NCBI GenBank assembly: GCA_020444515.1
Contig: JAHLKX010000002.1
Span: 124,001 to 188,000 of the forward strand
Reading direction: 5' to 3'
Length of the DNA stretch: 64,000 nucleotides
Origin: Bacteroidota bacterium
GTDB taxonomy: Bacteria; Bacteroidota; Bacteroidia; Bacteroidales; JAADJA01
Part shown: positions 36,555-44,872 of the stretch, one piece after another
Layout: the number at the start of each line of letters is the position of its first letter
Numbering within the stretch: the first letter of the stretch is position 1
The notes under the pieces: generated by a model
Database searches by the model: none
Seen by the model: the letters and a program-made list of their open reading frames with translations, nothing else
What the model was told of the DNA's origin: nothing
Translations under genes and position numbers: made by a program

Positions 36555-37025
36555 ATGAAAACATATAAATTTCCAATCCTGATGTTCGCTCTGATCTTAG
36601 GTGCGAATATATCAATGGCCAGTAATGAGGGAGATAAAGTTGACAAACTCAAATCAGAAAATGAGAGCGAGGTCACAAATCAAGCGTTATCTGATAACGT
36701 AATGGAACCTAATGATGAAGCCATTGATGTCGTGGTTTTGGAAGCTACCAATAATCCCGTCGGCAGCATCCCATTGGATACAAAAAATTCAATCAGTGAA
36801 AAACTAACATATCCAAAGTTTGCACAGGATGACCAGCGAACTGATGTTGTGGTTGTTAGTTTTACTTATACAGAAGAAGGCTTTCTGAAGGTATTATCAC
36901 TCAATTCCTCCGATGAGGAGTTGAATCCATATATCATTTCAAAACTTGAGAATATCAGACTGAAAAATGGTACTGTTACCATAGGAAAAGAATACTATGC
37001 CAAATTTCAATTCAAGCTTTTATAA
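36555..37025 (+). CDS. Small secreted TonB-C-like protein
   Basis: A 156-residue protein with a signal peptide (1-22, ending SMA), an acidic low-complexity part (about 23-70), and a C-terminal domain (about 72-156) resembling the TonB C-terminal fold: ISEKLTYPKFAQDDQ, VVVVSFTYTEEGFLKVLSL, then a closing YAKFQFKLL strand. Such stand-alone domains are frequent in Bacteroidota. With no membrane anchor it is not itself an energy transducer. Transcribed alone. Confidence 0.7.
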   Translation: MKTYKFPILMFALILGANISMASNEGDKVDKLKSENESEVTNQALSDNVMEPNDEAIDVVVLEATNNPVGSIPLDTKNSISEKLTYPKFAQDDQRTDVVVVSFTYTEEGFLKVLSLNSSDEELNPYIISKLENIRLKNGTVTIGKEYYAKFQFKLL

Positions 37026-37667
37026 ATGATTCGTGGGAAGATGAACAATCGTCAAGGTAAAGCCATATATCAATATTACCAGATAGTTTTTAAGGATCGT
37101 GTGGAAACTGAACAGTGGTTCTAATGCCATACCTGATTAACTTAAAACCATCCCTGCCTTTTCTACTTTTCTTATTTTTTGAAAATCCAAAGCGGTCCGG
37201 CACGTTTTGGGCACATTTCTAATGGTGGATCATATTCAGGATTCATTGCATTCTTGCACCCTATTTCCAGCATTAGCTTTTATCTTTCTTTTCCTTCTGG
37301 CGCCACTTATTGCTGTATTACCCTCTCCACCTTTACTGTGAACACTCTAATAGCTGCATCTATTGAGAAAAAATTGAATAACATAGTTCCATACACCCTA
37401 ATTCCGCCAACAGCAAACCCACTACCTTTTTCATATACGTCCCTAAAATCTACATCTGGCTTGATTTACCACTTTCGAACAGCATTTTAGCAGTACCGGC
37501 ACAATTATCAATCATAGTAAAGGGTCACTGGGCATCTACCTGGAAGTGATATGCTCAATTGGGAAGTTATTGGGTAAAAGGAAATTTGATGTGAGGGATT
37601 AAGAAAATTCTGAAAATTATCGAATCGCAATTAGCAGTAGCGATTTAACAATTGTTCCTGCAGAAGT
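37026..37667. other. Gene-poor interval (642 bp)
   Basis: Between the TonB-C-like gene and the end of the MetE-like gene. It contains a 32-codon frame right after the TonB-C-like stop (37026-37124) and, on the minus strand within about 37290-37460, an open stretch reading GFAVGGIRVYGTMLFNFF and ending at a stop, which could be the end of a decayed outer-membrane protein. Neither has family support, and I see no RNA or hairpin. Confidence 0.4.
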
Positions 37668-38837
37668 TTATTGGTATTTCTTCCTGAGAATTTTAGCTGC
37701 AGAAACCATTTGTTTCAACTTTTTAAACGCATTTTCTTCATCATTCACACACCTTTCGGCAAAACATCCAAATCCGCAATCCGTGTTTAAGAATATTTGC
37801 TCCGGCGCATAATATTGTAAAGCTTCCTCTACTTTGGAAACGATAAAATCAACCGACTCTATTTCATCTGTCCGGGGATTGATAACTCCCAACCCTAACT
37901 CTTTATTTTTAAGGGATTTTCCTACAATTTCTATTTCTCCTGCTCTGGGCGTGGCATATTCCAGCACAAATTGATTCACATTCATTTTTTTAAAAGCAGG
38001 TACTAAAGGCATATAATCACCGGTTAGTAAAGTCTTTTCATTTCTGCTCCAGTTTCCACGGCAAACATGGATTCCGGTTCGGATATCTTCAAAACCCTCA
38101 ACCACCTGGTTGATCAATTCGGCTGCGTAGTTCAACTCCGTGTCTGCATCTGACCGGGTTGCCAGGGTAGCTCACATAAAGGTTCGCCGATCACAATCCT
38201 CCGACATCACAATTTCGGTAAGCACCGGTTCGTCAAATTGTACAAATTCACAACCTGCATCCCTCAGGTCACATAATTCCTCGCGTAAAATGGAAACGAT
38301 ATCGTCAGCCATTTCCAATTTGTTATTGTAGCCGTTTTTGGAATATGCACCAACCCACATGGAACGTGTTAGCAGGTAAGGGCCAGGGAGTGTAATTTTG
38401 ACAGGTTTGTCTGTAAAGCTTTTAACAAACTTAAATTCATGGAGCGTTAAGGGTTCCTTGCGGGATAATTTACCTACACAGGTTGGATTTTTAATGGATG
38501 AAGCAGGTACATCCAGTGTATCCAGCATTTCTTCAAAACTCTCTTTGTTCTCTATGGTGTCGAGCATTTTTGCCAAAGACATCAATTGAGTTCCATTGAG
38601 TCTATCTGTCAAAAATGAATAAAAATTATCACGATGATGCTCTCCTTCCACCAAAATATCCACATCGGCTTCTAATTGATATTGAACACAACGTTTGGCT
38701 TCCTGATCAGCGATTTTGTGGAATTCCTCTGCTGTGATTCGATCTTTCTGTTTATCGCGCAATGCCTTTAGAAGCGTTCTTGAGCGAGGCCAGCTTCCTA
38801 CCTGTGTTACAGGAAACAGTTGATTACTTTTGTACAT
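37668..38837 (-). pseudogene. MetE-like (cobalamin-independent methionine synthase C-domain) with in-frame TGA
   Basis: Reads as one 389-codon frame interrupted only by TGA at 38172-38174 (codon 222), with both sides in the same frame. The first part has the TIM-barrel start QVGSWPRSRTLL and FVQFDEPVLTE. The second has the zinc ligands of the family: His-x-Cys in IHVCRGNWSR, the Glu of VLEYATPRAGE, and Cys in LNTDCGFGC. From memory, homologues read FMC here, so TGA sits at a cysteine codon. It is a recent nonsense mutation, a sequencing error, or a selenocysteine codon. TGA is an ordinary stop elsewhere here (apbE, miaB). It is the last gene of a TusA-DsrE-OsmC operon, 19 bases after the OsmC gene. 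Confidence 0.8.
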
Positions 38838-38856
38838 ACGTTTATTCCATCTTATT

Positions 38857-39600
38857 TTATACGATGTTTACCTTCATGTTAATTTCTGTGCTTTTCGCCA
38901 GTGTCGCGTAGATTGGCGATCTATTCACCGTTTGCTCCCAAACGGCTTTGACTTTTTGAGGATCATCCATCGAAGTAATAAAACACTTGATATCAATCTT
39001 TGATATTCCCGGAAACCCTTCTTCCATTCCCATATGAGCAAGTATATTTTCGAGTTTACATCGTATTGTTATTTCAATGTCATCGATATCCAGACCCGCT
39101 TTGGCACTTTCCGTTGAGAATGCAGTGGAAAGGGAAGCAGACAATGCCCCGATAAAATATTCAATGGCTGAAGGATATTTATCCTTTTCCTCGAAGCTGG
39201 CCGCCTGTCCTACATCAAAAGAGAAATTCCGACAATATACTGTACTTTTCAAATGACCGGTTGAGCGGGTCCGTAAACGCCATTCATATTCTTTGGCCTT
39301 TTGTTTGTCTTCTTTCAGGGCTTTAGCATCACTCTGGGCTTTCTCATTTTTTCTAATGAAATACCTGGCCTGATCGGGAGTGCCCAATAAACCCAAATAG
39401 TCATGTCCGACCATCCTGCACCAGGGAGGTAAATCATCGCAAACTGTGGGTTCCAGGCTTCTCATTTCCAGTATGCCTCCAACCGGAACTTTTTGCATAT
39501 TTTCACGGATCAGCAATATCAATCCTGAACCGCAATCCAGGTCGCCACCATCAAAAACATGATCAGGGTTTATGGTTTCAAGCTTATTTTCTTCACTCAT
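38857..39600 (-). CDS. TusA-like / OsmC fusion protein
   Basis: A 247-residue two-domain protein. Residues about 18-80 are TusA-like with Cys23 (DLDCGSG) and Cys61 (PPWCRMVGHDYLG), but the usual CPxP is absent. A charged helical linker (about 80-108) leads to an OsmC-like domain (about 109-247) in which the helix that normally carries a peroxidatic cysteine reads GALSASLSTAF, with Ser instead. Peroxidase activity of the OsmC type is therefore unlikely, and the protein more probably binds or carries persulfide. It lies two bases after the DsrE-like gene and 19 before the MetE-like gene. Confidence 0.85.
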   Translation of the reverse strand: MSEENKLETINPDHVFDGGDLDCGSGLILLIRENMQKVPVGGILEMRSLEPTVCDDLPPWCRMVGHDYLGLLGTPDQARYFIRKNEKAQSDAKALKEDKQKAKEYEWRLRTRSTGHLKSTVYCRNFSFDVGQAASFEEKDKYPSAIEYFIGALSASLSTAFSTESAKAGLDIDDIEITIRCKLENILAHMGMEEGFPGISKIDIKCFITSMDDPQKVKAVWEQTVNRSPIYATLAKSTEINMKVNIV

Positions 39601-39602
39601 TT

Positions 39603-39968
39603 CTAATAAGTAATACAGGGAGTTCCTTCTGATAATAATTCCACCAGTACGGCCCCACCAGCAGGTGTAACCCCATCGATAAGCATATCATCAGTAATTC
39701 CCCTCGTTTTTAAGCAAGGTGTACAGGCAAGTATTTTTCCACCGTTTTCGATGAAGGAATCCAGTAACTCCTTGAGTGGTTTAAAGGGTTCGCCGATGTT
39801 GATCTTTTCAGCCTCTCCTTTCACACCGATCCATACCGCATCGGTACTTAAAAAAATGGTGGTTTCTTTTTCTGAACCCAGGGCAGCGCCCGCTACCACA
39901 AACCCGACGGTAGCCGTATCCGGGTTTTTATGGGAATTTACAATCGATACACAAAATTTGTTATTCAT
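39603..39968 (-). CDS. DsrE-family sulfur-carrier-like protein
   Basis: A 121-residue DsrE/DsrF-like protein. The fold is recognisable from the VGFVVAGAALGSEKETTIFLS start and the cysteine loop ILACTPCLKTRGI (Cys82 and Cys85). Members accept persulfide on a loop cysteine and pass it to TusA-type proteins. It sits between a TusA-like gene (21-base gap) and the TusA-OsmC fusion (2-base gap), which strongly suggests a sulfur relay. The target of the sulfur is unknown. Confidence 0.87.
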   Translation of the reverse strand: MNNKFCVSIVNSHKNPDTATVGFVVAGAALGSEKETTIFLSTDAVWIGVKGEAEKINIGEPFKPLKELLDSFIENGGKILACTPCLKTRGITDDMLIDGVTPAGGAVLVELLSEGTPCITY

Positions 39969-39989
39969 CTTAAGGTTGTTTTAAGTTAG

Positions 39990-40244
39990 TTATTTCTTTT
40001 CGATCAGGAAAAAAGGAGGATGGCCTTCGTGAAGGGTATTTCCCGTTGAGCGGCACCATGCCATGACATCGCCACCATCCAGGGCTTTTACCCTTACCCT
40101 AATGCCTGAATCCAGTGGTTTGAAAAATTTGAACAGCGCCATTACCAGGTCGCCACACCCGAGTTCCTTGGCATCGAACTCGGTATCATATTCCCAATGT
40201 GAGGGAGTTGCAGCATTATTTTTTTTGGAGAATCTGCCTTCCAT
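39990..40244 (-). CDS. TusA-family protein (first gene of sulfur operon)
   Basis: An 84-residue TusA-like protein with Cys30 in KELGCGDLVMALFKFF and Cys64 in AWCRSTGN. The canonical CPxP is replaced by CGxL, but the conserved Cys position and the helix after it remain. It is the first gene of the TusA-DsrE-TusA/OsmC-MetE-like operon, with a promoter element at 40277-40284. Likely a cytoplasmic sulfur carrier, with partner DsrE from context. Confidence 0.83.
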   Translation of the reverse strand: MEGRFSKKNNAATPSHWEYDTEFDAKELGCGDLVMALFKFFKPLDSGIRVRVKALDGGDVMAWCRSTGNTLHEGHPPFFLIEKK

Positions 40245-40276
40245 TTAGCTTTCTTAACTCAATGTTATTACTATTG

Positions 40277-40284
40277 CAAACATA
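40277..40284 (-). promoter_or_regulatory. Probable promoter -7 element of the sulfur operon
   Basis: TATGTTTG on the minus strand, an exact TAnnTTTG about 33-40 bases before the TusA-like start, giving a leader near 25 bases. No TTG at -33. No SAM or other riboswitch structure was recognised in the leader. Confidence 0.45.
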
Positions 40285-40430
40285 ATTATATAATTAAATG
40301 TTTTAAATCGTTGTAATAAAAATTCAGAAAGAATCGAGGACAGCGAGGCATTTCAATAACCAAAATTAATTTAGAGCTTATCAAATTCTCCGAACATAGA
40401 GAATAGACGAAAATCATGGCCAAAACAAAA

Positions 40431-40450
40431 AAGCCGGATTACTCCGGCTT
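40431..40450 (-). terminator. Terminator of tRNA-Asn
   Basis: AAGCCGGA-TTAC-TCCGGCTT, a perfect eight-base stem seven bases past the tRNA 3' end, with a T-rich run following on the minus strand. Confidence 0.88.
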
Positions 40451-40456
40451 GATGGG

Positions 40457-40530
40457 CTCCCCTTCTTGGACTCGAACCAAGGACCTACTGATTAACAGTC
40501 AGCCGCTCTAACCAGCTGAGCTAAAGGGGA
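40457..40530 (-). tRNA. tRNA-Asn (GUU)
   Basis: A 74-nt cloverleaf on the minus strand. The acceptor stem pairs TCCCCTT with AAGGGGA. The D-arm is GCTC...GAGC. The anticodon arm has loop CTGTTAA with anticodon GTT (40494-40496). The T-arm is CTTGG-TTCGAGT-CCAAG and the discriminator base is G. CCA is not encoded. It is preceded by a full Bacteroidota promoter and followed by a hairpin terminator, so it is a single-gene transcription unit. Confidence 0.96.
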
Positions 40531-40571
40531 ATATTTTGTTACGAATGAACGTATTTCCCAATAAGGGTCGG

Positions 40572-40601
40572 CAAAAGTATAAATTATTTCTAAATAAACA
40601 A
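40572..40601 (-). promoter_or_regulatory. Promoter of tRNA-Asn
   Basis: TTG (40599-40601 complement), 19 bases, then TACTTTTG (40572-40579 complement): an exact match to the Bacteroidota sigma-ABfr consensus. Predicted transcription start near 40565, about 35 bases ahead of the tRNA. Confidence 0.8.
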
Positions 40602-40609
40602 TACATTTG
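40602..40609 (+). promoter_or_regulatory. Probable promoter -7 element of the PfkB kinase gene
   Basis: TACATTTG, an exact TAnnTTTG 45-52 bases before the kinase ATG. It abuts the -33 element of the divergent tRNA-Asn promoter with no base between. No TTG lies at its own -33. Confidence 0.5.
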
Positions 40610-40653
40610 CCCCAAAAATTTATCTAATATCTCATTCAAACAATCTCATCATT

Positions 40654-41628
40654 ATGGCAAAAGTATTAGGGATCGGCAATGCACTGGTAGACATTATGAC
40701 GAAACTGGAAACCGATGATATGCTTACCACTTTTAACCTTCCCAAAGGAAGTATGCAACTGGTTGACGGCAAATTCTCCGAAATCATTAACAAGGGAACC
40801 AATACCCTCGAAAAGCAAATTGCATCAGGAGGATCAGCGGCCAATACCATTCATGGACTGGCGCGGATGGGCATTGAAACGGGTTTTATAGGAAAGGTTG
40901 GGAAAGATGAATTTGGCCGCTTTTTCAGGGAAGATATGCAGCGAAGTAAAATTTCACCCTTGTTGCTTGAGAGCGATACCGCCTCCGGTACAGCCATTGC
41001 CCTGGTAAGCCCTGATTCGGAACGCACCTTTGCCACTTTTTTAGGAGCTGCTGTTGAATTGGGTCCCGAGGATCTGTCGCCCCAGCTGTACGCAGGATAT
41101 GATTATTTTCATATTGAGGGTTACCTGGTTCAGAACCATACCCTCATCGAACAGGCGGTAAAACTGGCCAAAGAAAACGGTTTGAAAGTATGCCTTGATA
41201 TGGCTAGCTACAATGTAGTGGAGGATAATCTCGAATTCCTCCAGAGAATCGTCCGTGAATATGTGGACGTGGTTTTTGCAAATGAAGAAGAAGCCAAATC
41301 ATTTACCGGAAAAGAACCCGAAGAAGCACTGAATGATTTTGCATCCATGTGCGATATCGCTGTTGTAAAAATTGGGAAAATGGGATCGCTTATCAAACAG
41401 GGGCATCATGAATTCCGCATCCATGCCATTGAAGCCAACAGCATTGATACCACCGGGGCCGGTGATTTATATGCCGCAGGATTTATTTACGGATTGATCA
41501 ACGGACTGTCCCTGGATACCTGTGGTAGGATTGGTTCGGTGCTGGCCGGAAAAACCATTGAAGTGGTCGGTCCCAAGATGACTGCATCCAAATGGGAAGA
41601 AGTACTGGATTTGATCAGGGTTTTATAA
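40654..41628 (+). CDS. PfkB-family kinase, adenosine-kinase-like
   Basis: A 324-residue ribokinase-fold sugar/nucleoside kinase. It has the N-terminal LGIGNALVDIM, the substrate-binding SGGSAANTIHGLARMG, and the C-terminal catalytic DTTGAGDLYAAGF, where the Asp is the base and GAGD forms the anion hole. The closest match is the PfkB adenosine-kinase-like group that is common in Bacteroidota; the substrate could be adenosine or a sugar. Followed by the EF-G2 gene on the same strand with its own promoter. Confidence 0.9.
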   Translation: MAKVLGIGNALVDIMTKLETDDMLTTFNLPKGSMQLVDGKFSEIINKGTNTLEKQIASGGSAANTIHGLARMGIETGFIGKVGKDEFGRFFREDMQRSKISPLLLESDTASGTAIALVSPDSERTFATFLGAAVELGPEDLSPQLYAGYDYFHIEGYLVQNHTLIEQAVKLAKENGLKVCLDMASYNVVEDNLEFLQRIVREYVDVVFANEEEAKSFTGKEPEEALNDFASMCDIAVVKIGKMGSLIKQGHHEFRIHAIEANSIDTTGAGDLYAAGFIYGLINGLSLDTCGRIGSVLAGKTIEVVGPKMTASKWEEVLDLIRVL

Positions 41629-41699
41629 ATCCAGAATTGACGGCCCTTTTCCTTTGAAAATAATTATAAAGGTTTGTTTTATAATTCTTTATATTTTCA

Positions 41700-41707
41700 T
41701 ATTTTTG
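41700..41707 (+). promoter_or_regulatory. Probable promoter -7 element of the EF-G2-like gene
   Basis: TATTTTTG exactly matches TAnnTTTG and lies 51-58 bases before the start codon. A TTG at 41674-41676 is 23 bases upstream, a little further than the usual 19-20. Confidence 0.5.
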
Positions 41708-41757
41708 CCCCTCATTTTTGGGACACGATAATTTAAACATTTAAGAATCAACACACA

Positions 41758-43893
41758 ATGAAGGTTTACCAAACGAAAGACATACGGAACATTGCCCTTG
41801 TAGGAGGAGCAAAGTCCGGAAAGACCACGCTGGCAGAAGCAATGCTATTTGAAGGTGGAAGAATTAACAGGCGCGGAACGATTGATGATAAAAATACGGT
41901 TTCGGACTACAGACCCATCGAATTGGAACGTGAAAACTCCGTGTTATCAACGGTTGTTTATGCCGAGTTCAATGGCAAAAAAATCAATATAATTGATACT
42001 CCGGGCTTTGACGATTTTGTCGGTGAGGTGATTGCCGCCCTGAAAGTTGCTGACACTGCAGTGGTTGTTATCAATGCTCAAAATGGTGTTGAAGTCGGAA
42101 CTGAGATCGCCTGGAGGAATACTTCCCTTTCCAATACTCCGGTTATTTTTGCCATGAACCATTTGGAACATGAAAATTCCAATTTTGATGAGACCGTTCG
42201 GCAAATGAAAACACAGTTCGGTGCCGGGCTAACGGTCTTCCAATACCCGGTAAATGCCGGTGTGGGATTTAATTCGGTGATTGACCTTCTGAAAATGAAA
42301 ATGTACAAGTTTCCTGAAAATGGCGGAGCTGCTGAAATAACCGATATTCCGGATGGTGAAAAAGGAAATGCCGAAGAGATGCAGGCTGCCCTCATTGAGG
42401 ATCTTGCTTCTACCGATGAAAGTTTGATGGAGAAATTTTTCGATGCCGGTACCCTTACCGAAGATGAGATGCGTGAAGCCCTGAAAGTAGGCCTGCGCAA
42501 TCGTACCCTTTTCCCCATCCTTTGCATCGGATCAAAACACAACATGGGTGTAAAACGGTTGATGGAATTTATTTTCAATAATGCTCCCGCTCCGGATGAA
42601 ATGCCTCCTGTTTTGACCGTCAAAGGAAAAGAGTTAAAATGTGATCCTTCACAACCCATTGCCGCTTTCGTTTTTAAAACATCCATTGAACCGCACTTTG
42701 GTGAAGTATCATTTTTTAAACTTTACAATGGTGAGATTACAGAAGGCACCGACCTGATTAATTCAAAAACAGGCGCCAAAGAGCGATTGGGACAATTATT
42801 TGCTGTTTATGGCAAAAATCGCGAAAAACTGGAAAAAGTAGTAGCAGGTGATATTGCTGCTTCAGTAAAACTCAAAGAAACACCTACCAATTCAACACTT
42901 CATACACCTAAAAATAGTGACGATGTTGTCGCTCCCATTGAATTTCCTGAACCCAAATTCCGGATGGCTGTGAAAGTTCAGAATCAGGGTGATGATGAAA
43001 AACTTGGCACCATCCTGAGTGCCATGCATAAAGTTGATCAAACCCTCATGGTTGAATATTCCAAAGAGCTGAAGCAGGTTATCTTAGGAGGTCAGGGTGA
43101 ATTGCACCTGAACATTACAAAATGGCAAATCGAAAACATCGAAAAAGTACCGATAGAATTTGTTCCACCCAAAATTCCTTACCGGGAAACCATTACCAAA
43201 TCGGCCAAAGCAACTTATCGTCATAAAAAACAATCGGGTGGAGCTGGTCAGTTTGGTGAAGTTCACATGATGATCGAACCATACAAGGAAGGCATGTCAT
43301 GGACCACCGAATTCCCCGTTCGTGGTTCCGAAGAACATCCATTATCATGGGGTGGTAAGCTGGTGATGAACAACTGTATTGTTGGTGGTGCCATTGATGC
43401 ACGGTTTATGCCGGCCATCCTCAAAGGGGTGATGGAAAAAATGGAGGAGGGGCCGCTTACCGGGTCCTATGCCCGCGATATCGTGGTATACATCTACGAT
43501 GGAAAGATGCATCCTGTTGACTCCAATGAAATTTCATTTAAACTGGCCGGACGGAATGCTTTCCGCGAAGCCTTTAAAAATGCCGGACCTCAGATCCTCG
43601 AACCCATCTATGATGTTGAGGTGCTGGTACCTGAAGACCGTATGGGTGATGTAATGACCGACCTGCAAGGTCGTCGTGCAATCATTATGGGCATGGGCCG
43701 TGAAGGTAATTATCAGAAGATTACCGCCAAAGCACCGCTCGCTGAAATGAATAAATATGCCACAGCATTGAGCTCGCTTACCAGTGGTCGTGCCATGTAT
43801 TCGATGAAATTTGCCGAATATTCCAACGTGCCTGCAGATGTTCAAATGCAGTTGCTCAAGACTTATGAAGAATCACAACAAGAAGAGGAGTAA
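41758..43893 (+). CDS. EF-G paralogue with degenerate GTPase site (EF-G2-like)
   Basis: A 711-residue protein with the five-domain EF-G layout (G domain about 1-285, II about 300-395, III about 405-475, IV about 478-600, V about 605-695). The GTPase motifs are altered: P-loop VGGAKSGKTT instead of AHIDAGKTT; switch I ERENSVL instead of ERGITI; G3 DTPGFDDF with Phe84 at the catalytic His position; and NHLE instead of NKMD. Domain IV and V are well conserved (SGGAGQFGEVHMMIEP, PLAEMNKYATALSSLTSGRA). It resembles the Bacteroides EF-G2 reported to act in translation without GTPase activity. Not the housekeeping EF-G. Confidence 0.9.
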   Translation: MKVYQTKDIRNIALVGGAKSGKTTLAEAMLFEGGRINRRGTIDDKNTVSDYRPIELERENSVLSTVVYAEFNGKKINIIDTPGFDDFVGEVIAALKVADTAVVVINAQNGVEVGTEIAWRNTSLSNTPVIFAMNHLEHENSNFDETVRQMKTQFGAGLTVFQYPVNAGVGFNSVIDLLKMKMYKFPENGGAAEITDIPDGEKGNAEEMQAALIEDLASTDESLMEKFFDAGTLTEDEMREALKVGLRNRTLFPILCIGSKHNMGVKRLMEFIFNNAPAPDEMPPVLTVKGKELKCDPSQPIAAFVFKTSIEPHFGEVSFFKLYNGEITEGTDLINSKTGAKERLGQLFAVYGKNREKLEKVVAGDIAASVKLKETPTNSTLHTPKNSDDVVAPIEFPEPKFRMAVKVQNQGDDEKLGTILSAMHKVDQTLMVEYSKELKQVILGGQGELHLNITKWQIENIEKVPIEFVPPKIPYRETITKSAKATYRHKKQSGGAGQFGEVHMMIEPYKEGMSWTTEFPVRGSEEHPLSWGGKLVMNNCIVGGAIDARFMPAILKGVMEKMEEGPLTGSYARDIVVYIYDGKMHPVDSNEISFKLAGRNAFREAFKNAGPQILEPIYDVEVLVPEDRMGDVMTDLQGRRAIIMGMGREGNYQKITAKAPLAEMNKYATALSSLTSGRAMYSMKFAEYSNVPADVQMQLLKTYEESQQEEE

Positions 43894-43915
43894 CAACACT
43901 ATTTTCATAAATGAA

Positions 43916-43940
43916 GAAATCCCGCTTTTGGCGGGATTTC
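43916..43940 (+). terminator. Rho-independent terminator
   Basis: GAAATCCCGC-TTTTG-GCGGGATTTC, a perfect ten-base stem followed by TTGTTTTT, 23 bases past the EF-G2-like stop codon. Confidence 0.9.
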
Positions 43941-43989
43941 TTGTTTTTCGATACTACATATCGAGGTGCTTTTTTTGTCTGATTGTAAT

Positions 43990-44790
43990 TTAAGGAATGG
44001 TTAAGCGCAAACCATTTTTAATAACAATATCATAATTTCTAACGTCTCCAATCGGTTCATTGTTGTAACGGTAGCTTAAATCAATGCTAAAATAAAGCCT
44101 GCTAAGGAGCCAAATTTCCATGCCGGTTTCAGCAACCGTCCTGAAATTGTGAATACTTGTTATGTGAGGCTGAAAATAAACCACTCCCCAGGCATTTATC
44201 CTCTCATTGATCGCCCAGTCGAGCGTTAAGTAAGATGTTACCCGAACGGGATTTTTGATCACTGTGGTTTTATCGCTTTCACCGATCTCATACACTTCAT
44301 GTTCGTACATCAATCCCAAACCCAGGTTAGACGTAAAACGGGTAAGGCTATCTTTTTCGGCAATGAAATCCATCAACTGAAAACGGCCACCTGCCCCCAC
44401 CAGGTTGCGATCGGCAAGCATTAAAAATTCATTGAACTCCTGCTGAAGAAAAGTTTCCAATGCAATCTTTTGTGAAAAATTGTGGATGCCCCGCAGGTGT
44501 ACAAACCCTTTGTTGGTAATTTTCGATTTACTGCTTTCTTTATAATCATAATTGGCTACAATAAAAGCATCATTTTTTTTACCGTTATAATCCAATCTGA
44601 AAGTTCCATCTACTGTAAGGTATTCAGAGTTGCCCCCGCTGTATCCAAAGCGAAATCCGGTATTAAATATGAAACCCTCTTTGTCAGAAAATTTTCGGAA
44701 TTTTTCAGTATTCACCTGTCCGGATAGCCAGGTAACCGATGAAATAAATATAAATCCAATTGCAATAAAGCTCTTAACCCATTTACGCAT
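43990..44790 (-). CDS. DUF481-family outer-membrane protein
   Basis: A 266-residue protein with a signal peptide (about 1-24) and a small barrel-like body of alternating strands: FRFGYSGGNSEYLTVDG, NNKGFVHLRGIHN-like and the closing YDIVIKNGLRLTIP fit DUF481. The domain is common in Bacteroidota and Proteobacteria and its function is not known. Transcribed alone, convergent with the EF-G2-like gene. Confidence 0.78.
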   Translation of the reverse strand: MRKWVKSFIAIGFIFISSVTWLSGQVNTEKFRKFSDKEGFIFNTGFRFGYSGGNSEYLTVDGTFRLDYNGKKNDAFIVANYDYKESSKSKITNKGFVHLRGIHNFSQKIALETFLQQEFNEFLMLADRNLVGAGGRFQLMDFIAEKDSLTRFTSNLGLGLMYEHEVYEIGESDKTTVIKNPVRVTSYLTLDWAINERINAWGVVYFQPHITSIHNFRTVAETGMEIWLLSRLYFSIDLSYRYNNEPIGDVRNYDIVIKNGLRLTIP

Positions 44791-44872
44791 ACTGCCACAA
44801 AATTACCATGGGTCAGCCAACGGCTGAAAATCTATTTTAGTGAAATTTCAAGAGGGTTATCAACAGGTAATT

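Noticed and set aside
37179..37490. A 103-codon plus-strand open frame in the gap before the MetE-like gene
   Set aside because: Composition is not protein-like, there is no promoter or family match, and a minus-strand stretch reads better in part of it.
38175..38235. A bacterial SECIS element after the TGA in the MetE-like gene
   Set aside because: The only hairpin I can draw (CCTGG-CAA-CCCGG) has a mismatch, a three-base loop and lies within about 18 bases of the TGA, unlike typical bacterial SECIS elements.
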